DNA of 64,000 nucleotides from Allobosea lupini (GTDB taxonomy: Bacteria > Pseudomonadota > Alphaproteobacteria > Rhizobiales > Beijerinckiaceae), in assembly GCF_900109525.1 (NCBI RefSeq), contig NZ_FOAN01000001.1, positions 310,001 through 374,000 of the forward strand, given 5' to 3'. The notes under the pieces are model-generated. The model ran no database searches, was not told the origin of the DNA, and saw only the letters and a list, made by a program, of their open reading frames with translations. This document shows, one piece after another, positions 44,386 through 53,834 of the stretch (position 1 is the first letter of the stretch; each line of letters starts with the position of its first letter). The position numbers and the translations under genes are program-made.

Positions 44386-45243
44386 ATGTCCCTGAATACC
44401 ATTCCCGCCTGGTCCGAGACCAAGTATTCGCAGGATGTCGTCAAGGCATTCGCGTCGTCCGGCTTCATCCTGTCCGGCACCTATATGCCGCCGATCTCCT
44501 TCACCGGCTCGAAATGGGTCTGGAAGACCTCGGGCCTGCTGGTCGCGCAGGAATTCAAGCGCGGCCATGAGGCCAAGGTCCAGAATCAGGGCCGCGGCAC
44601 GATCGAGGTCGACATGAAGACCTGGCAGGTCTTCACCGAGATCCACAAGAAAGACCTCAATCAGATGTCGGTCAATGAGTATGACCAGACGGTTGAGGAT
44701 GGCGCCGAAGCCATGGGCCGCAAGGCCGACGAGATCATCATGGCTGAGCTGAACGTCGGCGCGGCTGGGGTAACGGCGGGGACCACGTCGACGACGAACG
44801 GCATGACGATCGGCTTCGCACTCGGCGTCATCGCGCAGGCGCAGCGCCAGTTCAAGCGCTGGAAGGGCGATGTCTTCTGCCCGCTGCCGTCGCAGGCCTG
44901 GAACCAGATGATGGGCTACAAGCAGTTCTCCTCGGCCGATTATGTCGAGGGTCTGCCGATGGCGAATATGACCGACACCCGCTTCTGGAACGGCGTCAAG
45001 TGGATGCTGGCGCCGGACGAGTTGTTCCCGGTCGTCTCGGGCCAGAACATCGACTGCTTCCTGTGGAGCCGCAAGGCCCTCGGCTTCGCCACCAACGAAG
45101 CCATGGAGACCACGGCGCAGTGGGACAACCGCAAGTCCGTCACCACGGTCAATCAGACCATGGGCGGCGTGCCGAAGACCCTGCGGCAGGAAGGCATGGT
45201 CCGCTTCCGCATCAACAACGACGCGGCGATCGTCCCGAACTGA
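44386..45243 (+). CDS. Major capsid protein
   Basis: 285 residues: MSLNTIPAWSETKYSQDVVKAFASSGFILSGTYMPPISFTGSKWVWKTSGLLVAQEFKRGHEAKVQNQGRGTIEVDMKTWQVFTEIHKKDLNQMSVNEYDQ. Position after the scaffold, length near 300, beta-rich composition and the late motif with its own long leader all indicate the major head protein with an HK97-like fold. No direct sequence hallmark is decisive. CCGAGAGG lies before the ATG. Confidence 0.78.
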   Translation: MSLNTIPAWSETKYSQDVVKAFASSGFILSGTYMPPISFTGSKWVWKTSGLLVAQEFKRGHEAKVQNQGRGTIEVDMKTWQVFTEIHKKDLNQMSVNEYDQTVEDGAEAMGRKADEIIMAELNVGAAGVTAGTTSTTNGMTIGFALGVIAQAQRQFKRWKGDVFCPLPSQAWNQMMGYKQFSSADYVEGLPMANMTDTRFWNGVKWMLAPDELFPVVSGQNIDCFLWSRKALGFATNEAMETTAQWDNRKSVTTVNQTMGGVPKTLRQEGMVRFRINNDAAIVPN

Positions 45244-45330
45244 TCGCCCCTGCCCGGCGCGGTCTCGGCCGCGCCGGCCTTCCCCGTTTCGCCAGCATCG
45301 GCCGGATGGCCGGAACCACAGGAGAACATC

Positions 45331-45603
45331 ATGGCTTTCGATGCCAAAGGTCTTTCGCGCACGCGCATGGGCGGCACCTCGGCGGCCGGCGTCAGCGTCT
45401 CGGAATTCAGCTACGCGACCGAGGACGCCGCCGCCGTGGTCGAGGGTGCCAACTACTTCCCCGGCACCTGCGGTCTCTCCAAGGGCGACAAGGTCAGCGC
45501 CCATATGGTGCTCGGCGGCACGCCGATCCTGAAGCACTACATGGTCACCGCCGTCGCGACCGGCGGCTGCACCATCGCGATCCAGACCGCGACCGCCGGC
45601 TGA
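45331..45603 (+). CDS. Small virion protein, probable head decoration
   Basis: 90 residues (MAFDAKGLSRTRMGGTSAAGVSVSEFSYATEDAAAVVEGANYFPGTCGLSKGDKVSAHMVLGGTPILKHYMVTAVATGGCTIAIQTATAG). Small, beta-rich and glycine-rich with AGGAGAAC upstream, directly after the capsid gene, where head stabilising or decoration proteins occur. Role inferred from context. Confidence 0.68.
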   Translation: MAFDAKGLSRTRMGGTSAAGVSVSEFSYATEDAAAVVEGANYFPGTCGLSKGDKVSAHMVLGGTPILKHYMVTAVATGGCTIAIQTATAG

Positions 45604-45684
45604 CGCCTCCTCCCCGCCGGGCTCGCCCCGGCCGCCTTCCCCGCGCGCCTGGCCGCGCGGGGCTCTTCGTCACCGGGGATCGCG

Positions 45685-46299
45685 ATGCGCGACAAGCTGG
45701 GATTGGTCAACGCAGCCATGGCGGCCTTCGGGGCGACGCCGCTGCAATCGCTCGACGCGGAGACGCCCGCCGGTCGCGCCGCCGATCTCGCCTATGACGC
45801 GACTGTCGATGCGATGCTCGGCTTCTATCCATGGTCCTTCGCCCGGATGACCGTGCCGCTGACGCAGCTCGCCGATGAGCCGGTGAACGGCTGGGCGCAC
45901 AAGTACCTCCTGCCGAGCAACCGGCTGTCCCTGCCGCATCGGATACTCGCGAACCCGCGCGACCCGGATCGCACGCTCAAGGCCTGGGCGATCGAAGCCG
46001 GCCATCTCTATGCCGACGCCGAGCCGCTTTGGGGCGTCTTCTCGTTTCGTGTCGACCCCGAGGACTGGTCCCCGGTCTTCTATCAGGCCGTCATCTACGC
46101 GCTTGCCGCCGCTTTGGTGGTCCCGATCAGCGGCAATGCCACCGGCGCGGTCGAGACTATGCGCGCGCTCGCGTTTGGAACGCCGGGCGAAAACATGCGC
46201 GGCGGCTTCATGGGCCAGGCGATGCAGGCCGACGCGCGCAATCAGCCCTCGCGCGCGCTCGGCTTCGACGACAACCCGCTGGCGATGGAGCGGGCCTGA
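45685..46299 (+). CDS. Tail tubular protein A (T7 gp11-like)
   Basis: 204 residues. Start MRDKLGLVNAAMAAFGATPLQSLDAETPAGRAADLAYDATVDAMLGFYPWSFARMTVPLTQL is the pattern of adaptor or tail tubular A proteins: helical N-terminus, YDxxxDxxLxxxPWxFA, later YLLPSNRLSLPHRIL. It attaches to the portal and forms the tail adaptor ring. Its stop overlaps the start of tail tubular B. Confidence 0.82.
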   Translation: MRDKLGLVNAAMAAFGATPLQSLDAETPAGRAADLAYDATVDAMLGFYPWSFARMTVPLTQLADEPVNGWAHKYLLPSNRLSLPHRILANPRDPDRTLKAWAIEAGHLYADAEPLWGVFSFRVDPEDWSPVFYQAVIYALAAALVVPISGNATGAVETMRALAFGTPGENMRGGFMGQAMQADARNQPSRALGFDDNPLAMERA

Positions 46300-48782
46300 T
46301 GGCGCCGCGCCCTGGCACCTACTCCGCCGCCTTCACCGCAGGCGAGCTCGATCTGCGCGTTCACGGGCGCCCGGACATCAAGCAATATTATCAGGGGGCG
46401 GCCCGCATGCAGCGCGTCGTGCCTGTCCCGCAGTCCGGCTTCACCAATGACCCTGTGCTCGGCACCGAGGCGCGGGGCTTCATCCGTCATGCCTTGCGTG
46501 GCCTGCAGCTCTATCCGGTCCATATCACGGGGTGGGCCGGCGTCGCCCCGGTGAGCGATCTGCTCGATGCCTCGACGGCCGAGAGTACGATCGCGCTCGG
46601 GGCGGATGCGGTGGTGCTGACGATGGACCTCGGCGGGCCGAACGACATCGTGGCATTCGACCTCTACCAGTTCTCGGCGCAAGTCGCGTCGACGAACCGG
46701 CCGCTCGTCGTGCAGACATCGCTGGACGGCGTCACCTATACCGATCTCGGCGCCCGCTTCGGCATCGATACCGAGGCCCGCAGCCGCCGTTTCGCGGTGC
46801 CGCCCGGCCAGTCGCGGCTGATGCGCTTCCTGCGGCTGATGGTCACCGGCGCATCATCGGCGCCCGGCGTGATCACGCTGCAGGGCATCGCGCTCTATGC
46901 GAACGGCCCGGCATCGACCTATCGCGTCAGGCCGTTCACCCGTTCGCGGGCCGAGGCCTATGATTTCGTCTTCACCGAGAACAATATCGACGTTTGGGGG
47001 CAGTCGGGCTGGCTGGCGGCGATTTACCTGCCGGCATCGTCCGACCAGATCGCGACGCTCGATCTGGTCCAGCAGCTCGACACCATGTTCGTGTTCCATC
47101 AGGACATCGCGCCGCAGCGGATCATGCGCCAGGGCGCCGATGACGAATGGACCTGCTGGCCGGTCGAATTCAAGCGCATCCCGCGCGTCGACTATGGCGG
47201 CGTCTACAACAACGGCGTCGCAGCGGGCTTCTCGATCCAGTTCGTCAACCTGACCCTGCCGGCGACCTTCGCGCTCAACGTCTCGGGGGAAGAGACCGAG
47301 GCAATCGACGCGCAGGGGTCGACGGCGGCGAATGAGGCGGTGATCAAGGCAGCGATCGAGGCGTTGCCCTCGGTCGAGCCGGGGATCACCGTCGCCTATA
47401 ACGGCGCCCGTGACCTCTATGAGGTCAGCTTTACCGGGGCCGACAATGACGGCGATGCCTGGAGCATGTCCGGGCGCATGGTAACGCCCGCCACCGCCGC
47501 GATCGTGGTCTCGAAGCGCCAGCGCGGCCAGGCGGGCGGCGAACCTGTGATCAGCGCGGCGCGCGGCTGGCCAGCCTGTGGTGCGATCTATCAGCAGCGG
47601 CTGGTGATGGGCGGCTTCAGGTCGCGGCCGAACGGCTGGCTTGCGAGCGTGCAGGGTGACTATTTCGACCTCAACACCGAGATCACCGCCAACACCGGCG
47701 CCTATCTCGCCGCGATCGACACAACCGGCGGCGAGACGATCAGGCGCATTGTCTTCGGCACCTATCTGCAGTTCCTGACCGACGAATTCGAATATTACAT
47801 GACGGACGCGGCGCTGCAGAAAAACCAGCCGCCGAATATCCGCAAGGCCAGCAAGAACGGTATCCGTGAGGGCGTGCAGCCGGTCGTGACCGACACGACG
47901 ACGCTGTTCATTCACAAGAACGGCTGCAACGTGATCGAATTCGAGTATTCCGACGCGGTGCAGAACTATGTCGGGACGAATATCTCGGTGCTCTCGACCT
48001 CGCTGCTCAAGGATGTCGACGATCTGTCCTTTCGCGGCGCCGCATCCGCCGGGGATGCCAGCACGATCTTCGTCGTCAACGCCGATGGCAGCATGCGCCT
48101 GCTGGTGATGCTGAAATCGCAGGATGTCGTCGCCGCGCCAGGTCGTTTCGAGACCGATGGCCTGATCCGCTCCTGCAGCGTCAACGGCCGTGACGAGGTC
48201 GTTCTCGCCGTCGACCGGACGGTGACGACGGGCGTCGTGCAGGTCCTGGAGCGGATCAGCGAGAGCGTGCCGCTCGATTGCTACGTGCGCCGGCAATTCC
48301 TGGTGCCGGAAACCGTTATCGACGGGCTCGGCGCCTATCACGAAGGCCGGACGGTATGGGCCATCGCTGATGGCAATCCCTTCGGCCCGTTCGTGGTGGC
48401 GGGCGGGCGCATCGTCCTGCCGGAGCCGGCGGCGGATGTCTATGTCGGCCGCTGGCTGCCGCCGGTCATGATGACCCTGCCGGTGCCGAAGGATGTCGGC
48501 GAAAAGACCGTCGTCGACCGCCCGGTAAGGCCACATAGCGTGCGGGCCTATGTGCTCGGCACGTCCTCGATCGCGATCGGGACCGAGACGGATGGGCCGT
48601 TCGACGTGCCGCTACTCGCTTTCGGCGACGCGCCGGACCGCAAGCTTCTGCTCGATCCGGTCTCGAAGGCCGTCGCTGTCGAGGGACTGGCCGGCTACTC
48701 CGACGAGGGCAAGGTCATCGTGACGCAGCTGAGACCTGGCCGCCTGTCGGTCAGGAACATAACGGTCGAAGTGGAGCGCTGA
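46299..48782 (+). CDS. Tail tubular protein B / nozzle (T7 gp12-like)
   Basis: 827 residues. MAPRPGTYSAAFTAGELDLRVHGRPDIKQYYQGAARMQRVVPVPQSGFTNDPVLGTEARGFIRH mirrors the family opening (GEVSP..GR.DL..Y..g...). Later VISAARGWPACGAIYQQRLVMGGFRSRPNGWLASVQGDYFDLN and YLQFLTDEFEYYMTDAALQKNQPPNIRKASKNGIREGVQPVVTDTTTLFIHKNGCNVIEFEYSD are nozzle beta-propeller segments. It forms the tail tube end. Confidence 0.85.
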   Translation: MAPRPGTYSAAFTAGELDLRVHGRPDIKQYYQGAARMQRVVPVPQSGFTNDPVLGTEARGFIRHALRGLQLYPVHITGWAGVAPVSDLLDASTAESTIALGADAVVLTMDLGGPNDIVAFDLYQFSAQVASTNRPLVVQTSLDGVTYTDLGARFGIDTEARSRRFAVPPGQSRLMRFLRLMVTGASSAPGVITLQGIALYANGPASTYRVRPFTRSRAEAYDFVFTENNIDVWGQSGWLAAIYLPASSDQIATLDLVQQLDTMFVFHQDIAPQRIMRQGADDEWTCWPVEFKRIPRVDYGGVYNNGVAAGFSIQFVNLTLPATFALNVSGEETEAIDAQGSTAANEAVIKAAIEALPSVEPGITVAYNGARDLYEVSFTGADNDGDAWSMSGRMVTPATAAIVVSKRQRGQAGGEPVISAARGWPACGAIYQQRLVMGGFRSRPNGWLASVQGDYFDLNTEITANTGAYLAAIDTTGGETIRRIVFGTYLQFLTDEFEYYMTDAALQKNQPPNIRKASKNGIREGVQPVVTDTTTLFIHKNGCNVIEFEYSDAVQNYVGTNISVLSTSLLKDVDDLSFRGAASAGDASTIFVVNADGSMRLLVMLKSQDVVAAPGRFETDGLIRSCSVNGRDEVVLAVDRTVTTGVVQVLERISESVPLDCYVRRQFLVPETVIDGLGAYHEGRTVWAIADGNPFGPFVVAGGRIVLPEPAADVYVGRWLPPVMMTLPVPKDVGEKTVVDRPVRPHSVRAYVLGTSSIAIGTETDGPFDVPLLAFGDAPDRKLLLDPVSKAVAVEGLAGYSDEGKVIVTQLRPGRLSVRNITVEVER

Positions 48783-48784
48783 TC

Positions 48785-49360
48785 ATGGAAATCGTCGGCG
48801 GTTTGTTCACGGCAGCGGCGTCGGCCGGCAGCGCCGTCGCTTCGGGCGTGTCCAGCCTGGGCGGCTTCCTGGCCGGGTCCGGCGTGCTCACCGGATTGCA
48901 GGGCGTGACTGGCCTGCTCTCGATCGCCGCAAAGAACCGGGCATCGCAGGAACAGAAGCAGGCGAATTTCGACAAGGCGGCGGAAGCCGAGATCGACGCG
49001 CAGGCGGAAGGCGTCGCCGGCCAGGCGCGTGCGGTGCAGTTGCGCAAGGGCCTGATCGACGCCATGGCAGAGCGGGATGTCGCGGCAGCCTCGGGCGGGC
49101 TCGATCTCGGCTTCGGCTCGCCGGTGCAGGCGCGCGAGGATGCGAGCAATGATGCCGAGCGCGCGCTCTCCCTGGACGCGCTCGAAACCTCGGGCCGCCA
49201 GCAGCGTCTGCGCACGCGCAGCGCCAGCTATATCCGTGCCGGCCGCGCCGCGCGGGCTGGCGGGCTGCTCGAAAGCCTCGCAACGGGCCTCGGCACTCTG
49301 ACCGATATCGGCGCGCGCGGCGTCGTTCCCGGCGCCAGAACGTCGGTGAGGACAACCTGA
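48785..49360 (+). CDS. Internal virion protein, small (T7 gp14-like)
   Basis: 191 residues. Gly/Ala/Ser-rich hydrophobic N-terminus (GGLFTAAASAGSAVASGVSSLGGFLAGSGVLTGLQGVTGLLSIA), then an Ala/Gln/Glu-rich helical rod (NRASQEQKQANFDKAAEAEIDAQAEGVAGQARAVQLRKGLIDAMAERDVAAASGGLDLGFGSPVQ). This matches the gp14 type, which embeds in the outer membrane during DNA ejection. Starts 2 bp after the nozzle gene. Confidence 0.72.
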   Translation: MEIVGGLFTAAASAGSAVASGVSSLGGFLAGSGVLTGLQGVTGLLSIAAKNRASQEQKQANFDKAAEAEIDAQAEGVAGQARAVQLRKGLIDAMAERDVAAASGGLDLGFGSPVQAREDASNDAERALSLDALETSGRQQRLRTRSASYIRAGRAARAGGLLESLATGLGTLTDIGARGVVPGARTSVRTT

Positions 49361-51588
49361 TGGCCAACCGCAATCGCCGCAACGCGGTCGAGGTCCGCGA
49401 TTTCAATCCGAAAGCCGAGGTCGGCGGCGCCCTACCCTCCGCTGTCGTCGATGCTTCGGCGCCGTTCGCCGCCGCCGGCAATGCGCTCGCCAGCGCCTCG
49501 GCCAAGATCGGCGACCGGGCCGACGCCGCAACGCGGATCGAGGCGAAACGGGCCGGCGCCGTTGCCGGGGCCGAGCCGGATTTCCGGCCGACCGGTGGCA
49601 GCACGATCGCGGAAGCGACCTTCGATCAGGCGGCGACCGCAACCTATATCGACAAGCTCGATGCCAAGGTCTCGCGCAGCACGCGCGAGGCCTATCAAGC
49701 CTGGTCGGCCGATCCGAACCGGCAGCCTTCGCAACTGACGGCGACGCTGAACGAGATTCGCGATGGCATCCTGAAGGACGATGCCTTCCCGGAAATCCGT
49801 GGCCAGGTCGAGGCGCGTTTCGAGCGCCTGCGCACGCCGCTGGAAATGCAGGCGGCGAGCGATTTGCTCGACCGGCAGCGCGACGCCGCGCGCGGCGCGC
49901 TGGTCGAGGCCGTCGCCGAAAAGCAGACCAATATCGCCCGGCTTGCCGCCGGGGACGTGTCCGACAAGCGCACGCAGGCCGCGATCCAGCAGGAGGCCAA
50001 TGCGGCGGCCGAACGCTATGACCGGGCGGCCGCCAACGGCGAGATCACGCGCGAAGCGGCGGCCAAGGCCAAGCAGGCGTTGGCGCGCGACACCCGCATG
50101 CGGATTGGCGCGACCGCCGTCGAAAAGCTGAAGAGCGTCGCCGAAGTCGACGCTTCGGAAAAGACGCTCGATCAGGACTTCGCCGCCGGCAAGCTCCGGG
50201 GCATGAACGACGATGCCTATGACGCGGTCAAAAAGGCGCATGACCAGCGCCGCCGCCAGCTGCAGACGGAAGGGACGCGCGACGCCACCCTGATCACCAA
50301 ACGGCTCGACAGCATCGTCGACCGGGAAAAGCAGGGCCTGCCGATCCCGCCGCAGGAATGGGAGGAACTGCGCCAGGCCTCTGGCCGCTCGCCGCAGGGC
50401 GAGGCGGCGTTCGATCTCGCCGACCGCAAGCGCCAGCTGGCGCAGCGCATGCGCGGCATGACGCCCGAGGCGATCGACGCGACCGCGCGGATGATGCGCG
50501 ATCAGTTGCGCATCTCGGCCGGCGGCGTGTCGGCGGCGCAGAACGAGGTCGTCAGCTTCGTCGAGACGATGGCCGACGAAAAGCGCAAGGCGGTCGCGAC
50601 CGAGCCGCTGCGCGATGCCGACCGTTCCGGCGTGCTCAAGGTCGCGCCCTTCGACCCGAGCAATACTGAGCAGCTGGAAATCCTGACGGCGCGGCGCGTC
50701 GCTGAGGCGCGGGCCGTCGCCAGCCATAATGGCCGCCAGGTGACCTATTTCGATCCCGGCGAGATCGACCGTGTCAAGGCGATCGTCGCCGAGGGCGGCG
50801 AGCGCGCCTTGACCACGATCGGCAATATGGTGAAGGGCGCCGGACGTGACGCCCCGGCCATGCTCGCCGAGATCGGCAACGGCGCGCCCGAGCTTGCCCA
50901 TGCCGGCAATCTCCTCCGGGCAGGCTTGCCGCAACAGCGCGATCTCGCCCGCGACGTGCTTGAAGGCGTCCGGGTCAAGGCGCAGCCGGGGGCGAAGCTG
51001 CCGTCGATCGGCCGCGAGGATGACGACGAAGCCTTCCGGCTCGTCTTCGGCGGCTCGCTCGCCGACCAGCCCGAGGATCGCGAGCGCATCCGCGCGACGG
51101 CGCGCGGGGTCTTCGCGGTACGGGCGGCGCGTGCCAATCTCGACCCGAAATCCTCGGAAGCCGGCGACTTGATGCGGCAGGTCTATCGCGAGGTCGGCGG
51201 GCGGGTAAAGGTCGGCCGCGACGAATATGGCGGCGTCGACGGCTACCGGCCGACCTGGCTGTCGAGCCGCGTACAGGTTGTGCTGCCGCAGGAGGTCAAG
51301 GCCGGGCGCATCGGCGATGTCTTCGGCGCGATCACCGATGCCGACCTCGCCGCCCTGCCCGGCGGCCCGCCGGTCGGCGCCGATGGCCAGCCGCTCAAGG
51401 CTTCGGTGCTGGCGCGCTCCTATCCGGTGCGCACAACCGCCGGCTGGCGCTTCAACGCCTCTACCGATCAGGGTGACAGCAAGCCGCTGCGCAGCGCCAG
51501 CGGCGGCGTCTGGACGCTCGATCTCGATGCGCTGATGCCGCGCCTGCGCTCGCGCGTGCCCGATGCCTTCCTCGGGGGCATGAAATGA
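49360..51588 (+). CDS. Internal virion protein, large (T7 gp15-like position)
   Basis: 742 residues, Ala/Arg/Glu-rich helices (e.g. LVEAVAEKQTNIARLAAGDVSDKRTQAAIQQEANAAAERYDRAAANGEITREAAAKAKQALARD). Position between gp14-like and the next large proteins and overall composition indicate an ejected internal core protein that forms a periplasmic conduit for DNA. No enzymatic motif noticed. Overlaps its neighbours by 1-4 nt. Confidence 0.7.
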   Translation: MANRNRRNAVEVRDFNPKAEVGGALPSAVVDASAPFAAAGNALASASAKIGDRADAATRIEAKRAGAVAGAEPDFRPTGGSTIAEATFDQAATATYIDKLDAKVSRSTREAYQAWSADPNRQPSQLTATLNEIRDGILKDDAFPEIRGQVEARFERLRTPLEMQAASDLLDRQRDAARGALVEAVAEKQTNIARLAAGDVSDKRTQAAIQQEANAAAERYDRAAANGEITREAAAKAKQALARDTRMRIGATAVEKLKSVAEVDASEKTLDQDFAAGKLRGMNDDAYDAVKKAHDQRRRQLQTEGTRDATLITKRLDSIVDREKQGLPIPPQEWEELRQASGRSPQGEAAFDLADRKRQLAQRMRGMTPEAIDATARMMRDQLRISAGGVSAAQNEVVSFVETMADEKRKAVATEPLRDADRSGVLKVAPFDPSNTEQLEILTARRVAEARAVASHNGRQVTYFDPGEIDRVKAIVAEGGERALTTIGNMVKGAGRDAPAMLAEIGNGAPELAHAGNLLRAGLPQQRDLARDVLEGVRVKAQPGAKLPSIGREDDDEAFRLVFGGSLADQPEDRERIRATARGVFAVRAARANLDPKSSEAGDLMRQVYREVGGRVKVGRDEYGGVDGYRPTWLSSRVQVVLPQEVKAGRIGDVFGAITDADLAALPGGPPVGADGQPLKASVLARSYPVRTTAGWRFNASTDQGDSKPLRSASGGVWTLDLDALMPRLRSRVPDAFLGGMK

Positions 51589-53825
51589 GCTTCTTTCTCG
51601 GGGAGACCCGCGAGCGCGAGATCAAGAGCTTCGCGACCGGCGACGAGTTCAGGGGCTTCACCGAAACCCTCGGCGACGCCTGGCGTGGTCATGTCGCCGA
51701 GGGGCGGCGATATGCCGAGGGCTACAGCGAGGCCGATCTCGACCGGATCAATGGCGCGCAGGGCCGGCTGTTCACGGCGGCGCGGCGCTCGTCGGAACTG
51801 GTCGACAGCTGGAGTTCCCGCGCCAACGCCATGGCCGAGGCCTATGACAACCGGATCGACACCGTCCGGCGCGTGACCGGCGTGACGCTCGAAAATCCCG
51901 AGCGCAACGCCTACTACAAGGAAGCCGAGGCGGATTACCGGCTGCTGCGCGAGCAAGGCACGATCAGCCTGCATGACGTGCAGAACGGCGACAATTTCGC
52001 CAGCCGGCGGATCGAGCTGCAGCGGGCCGTCTTCAACCGCAAGGTCGACGAGCTGGCCCAAAGCCAGCCCGACAAGGCATCAGCGCTTGTCTTCGGTCAG
52101 TCGATCGAGGAACAGGCCAGGGCGATTGCCGCGAGCGCGGCGGCCGAGCTGGACACGGCCCGCAAGGATGTCGGCGGCGCCGCCGGCTTCATGACTGAGA
52201 TCGGCGGGGCGCTCGCCGGCATGTGGCGCGAGCCGGCCAATGTCGCGGCCCTGTTCGCAGGTGGCGGCCCCGGCACGGCAGCTTCGGTGACGGCGCGCCT
52301 CGGCCAGGTCTTCCTGCGCGAGGGCGCGATCAATGCCGGCGTCGAGGCGCTGCAGCAGCCCGATATTCAGGCCTGGCGCCGCGAACTGTCCCTGAAATCC
52401 GGCCTTGAACCGGCGCTTGAAAACATCGGCATTGCCTTCCTGTTCGGCGGCGCCATCGGCGGCGGCGTACAGGGGCTGCGCGAGACCTTTGGTTCGGCGG
52501 CAGCGCGGCTGTCGGATGCAGACCGGACGGCGCTTGGCAATGTCCTGCGTGGCGAGGCGACGCCTGCCGAGGTCGAGCAGGCGGCAAAGGCGATGGGCGT
52601 CCAGCTCGACGACGCCGCCAGGGCCGATCTTGCCCTCGCCGGCCGTGTCGGCGCCGATGATGCGACCTTGCCCGAGCCGCCGGCCGGGATCGCGCGCGGC
52701 GACCATAACGAAGCGCTCGCGGATGCGGTGCGTTTCGCCGAGGATGCCGATGCGCCGCCACCGGCCGCGCCGCTCGACGGCCAGCGGCTGCGCGGCGCCA
52801 TTACCGAGCGGCCAGCGCTCGCCGTCTATGGCGACGAGCCGCCGCAGACCGTTCTCGGCCTTGCCGCCCTGCGTGATGATGTGTGGCGCGCGGTCGAAGC
52901 GGGCGAGGTCGACCCCGTCCATGCCGCGTGGATCGGGCGCATGGTGCCGGACGCCCCGGAAAACCATGGCTCGCTGCTGCTTGCCTTGCAGGCCTCCCGG
53001 CCCGAGACGGTGGCGGAAGCACGTCTCGTCATCCGCGATGCGATGGCCTCGGCCGAGCGCTACCGCACGGCGCAGGCGTCGATCCTCGGCGCGATCGACG
53101 ACGGGCTTGACCGTCTGGCGCGGCAGGTCGACCCGGATTTGTTCGCGGCCGTCGACGCCGTCGAGGCCCGGCTTGCCGGGTTGCGCGCCGAGCTGGCCCG
53201 CCTCGACCAGCCGGCCGAAGGCGCGGCAGTGTTGGCGCCGCGCATCGCCAGCCTGGAAAGCGAGCTTGCGGGGATCTCTGGCAAGCGGCGGTCCTCGCCG
53301 CGCGCGCAGGCGCTGCGCGACGAGATCGAGCGGCTGAAGGGCGATCAGGATTTGCTGAGGCGCACGGCGCGGGAGCAGGCGGCCGCGACCGAACAGGTGC
53401 TGCGCCTCGGCATCGCCGATGCCAGCATGGACCGGGCGCGGCTCGGGCCGCAGCTGCGGCGGGCGCTAGAAGCCGCCGAGGCCTCGCCCGAGGTCGCCGC
53501 CTTGCGCGAGCGCCTGGCCGGGCTGACGATCGAGCCGCCGAAGCCGCGCGAGCCGCCGCAGCTGCGCCCGCAGCAGACGATCGAGCCCGGCTCTCCCGAG
53601 GCGATCCGGCAGACCGAGGCGCTGTTGCCGCCCGAGCGGGCGGCTGCCGATGACGTCGCCGGCAAGGTCGAAGCGCCGCCGGGCGAGGCTGTCGTATCCG
53701 ACCTGCTGCCGGTCGCGGCCCGCGAGGACGGGCGCGACATGCGGGCGATGACGCTCGCCGATGCGCTACGCGAGGCCGGGCGCCCTGACCATCTCGGCGA
53801 CATCGTCGCATCCTGCAAGCTCTAG
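51585..53825 (+). CDS. Internal virion protein, large (second)
   Basis: 746 residues. N-terminal helices (MSFFLGETREREIKSFATGDEFRGFTETLGDAWRGHVAEGRRYAEGYSEADLDRING), a Gly/Ala-rich probable membrane segment (IAFLFGGAIGGGVQGL), long coiled-coil-prone arms (LEAAEASPEVAALRERLAGL) and Pro-rich linkers. Probably ejected with DNA. I find no clear lytic transglycosylase motif. ATGA overlap upstream. Confidence 0.68.
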   Translation: MSFFLGETREREIKSFATGDEFRGFTETLGDAWRGHVAEGRRYAEGYSEADLDRINGAQGRLFTAARRSSELVDSWSSRANAMAEAYDNRIDTVRRVTGVTLENPERNAYYKEAEADYRLLREQGTISLHDVQNGDNFASRRIELQRAVFNRKVDELAQSQPDKASALVFGQSIEEQARAIAASAAAELDTARKDVGGAAGFMTEIGGALAGMWREPANVAALFAGGGPGTAASVTARLGQVFLREGAINAGVEALQQPDIQAWRRELSLKSGLEPALENIGIAFLFGGAIGGGVQGLRETFGSAAARLSDADRTALGNVLRGEATPAEVEQAAKAMGVQLDDAARADLALAGRVGADDATLPEPPAGIARGDHNEALADAVRFAEDADAPPPAAPLDGQRLRGAITERPALAVYGDEPPQTVLGLAALRDDVWRAVEAGEVDPVHAAWIGRMVPDAPENHGSLLLALQASRPETVAEARLVIRDAMASAERYRTAQASILGAIDDGLDRLARQVDPDLFAAVDAVEARLAGLRAELARLDQPAEGAAVLAPRIASLESELAGISGKRRSSPRAQALRDEIERLKGDQDLLRRTAREQAAATEQVLRLGIADASMDRARLGPQLRRALEAAEASPEVAALRERLAGLTIEPPKPREPPQLRPQQTIEPGSPEAIRQTEALLPPERAAADDVAGKVEAPPGEAVVSDLLPVAAREDGRDMRAMTLADALREAGRPDHLGDIVASCKL

Positions 53826-53834
53826 GAGAGCGCC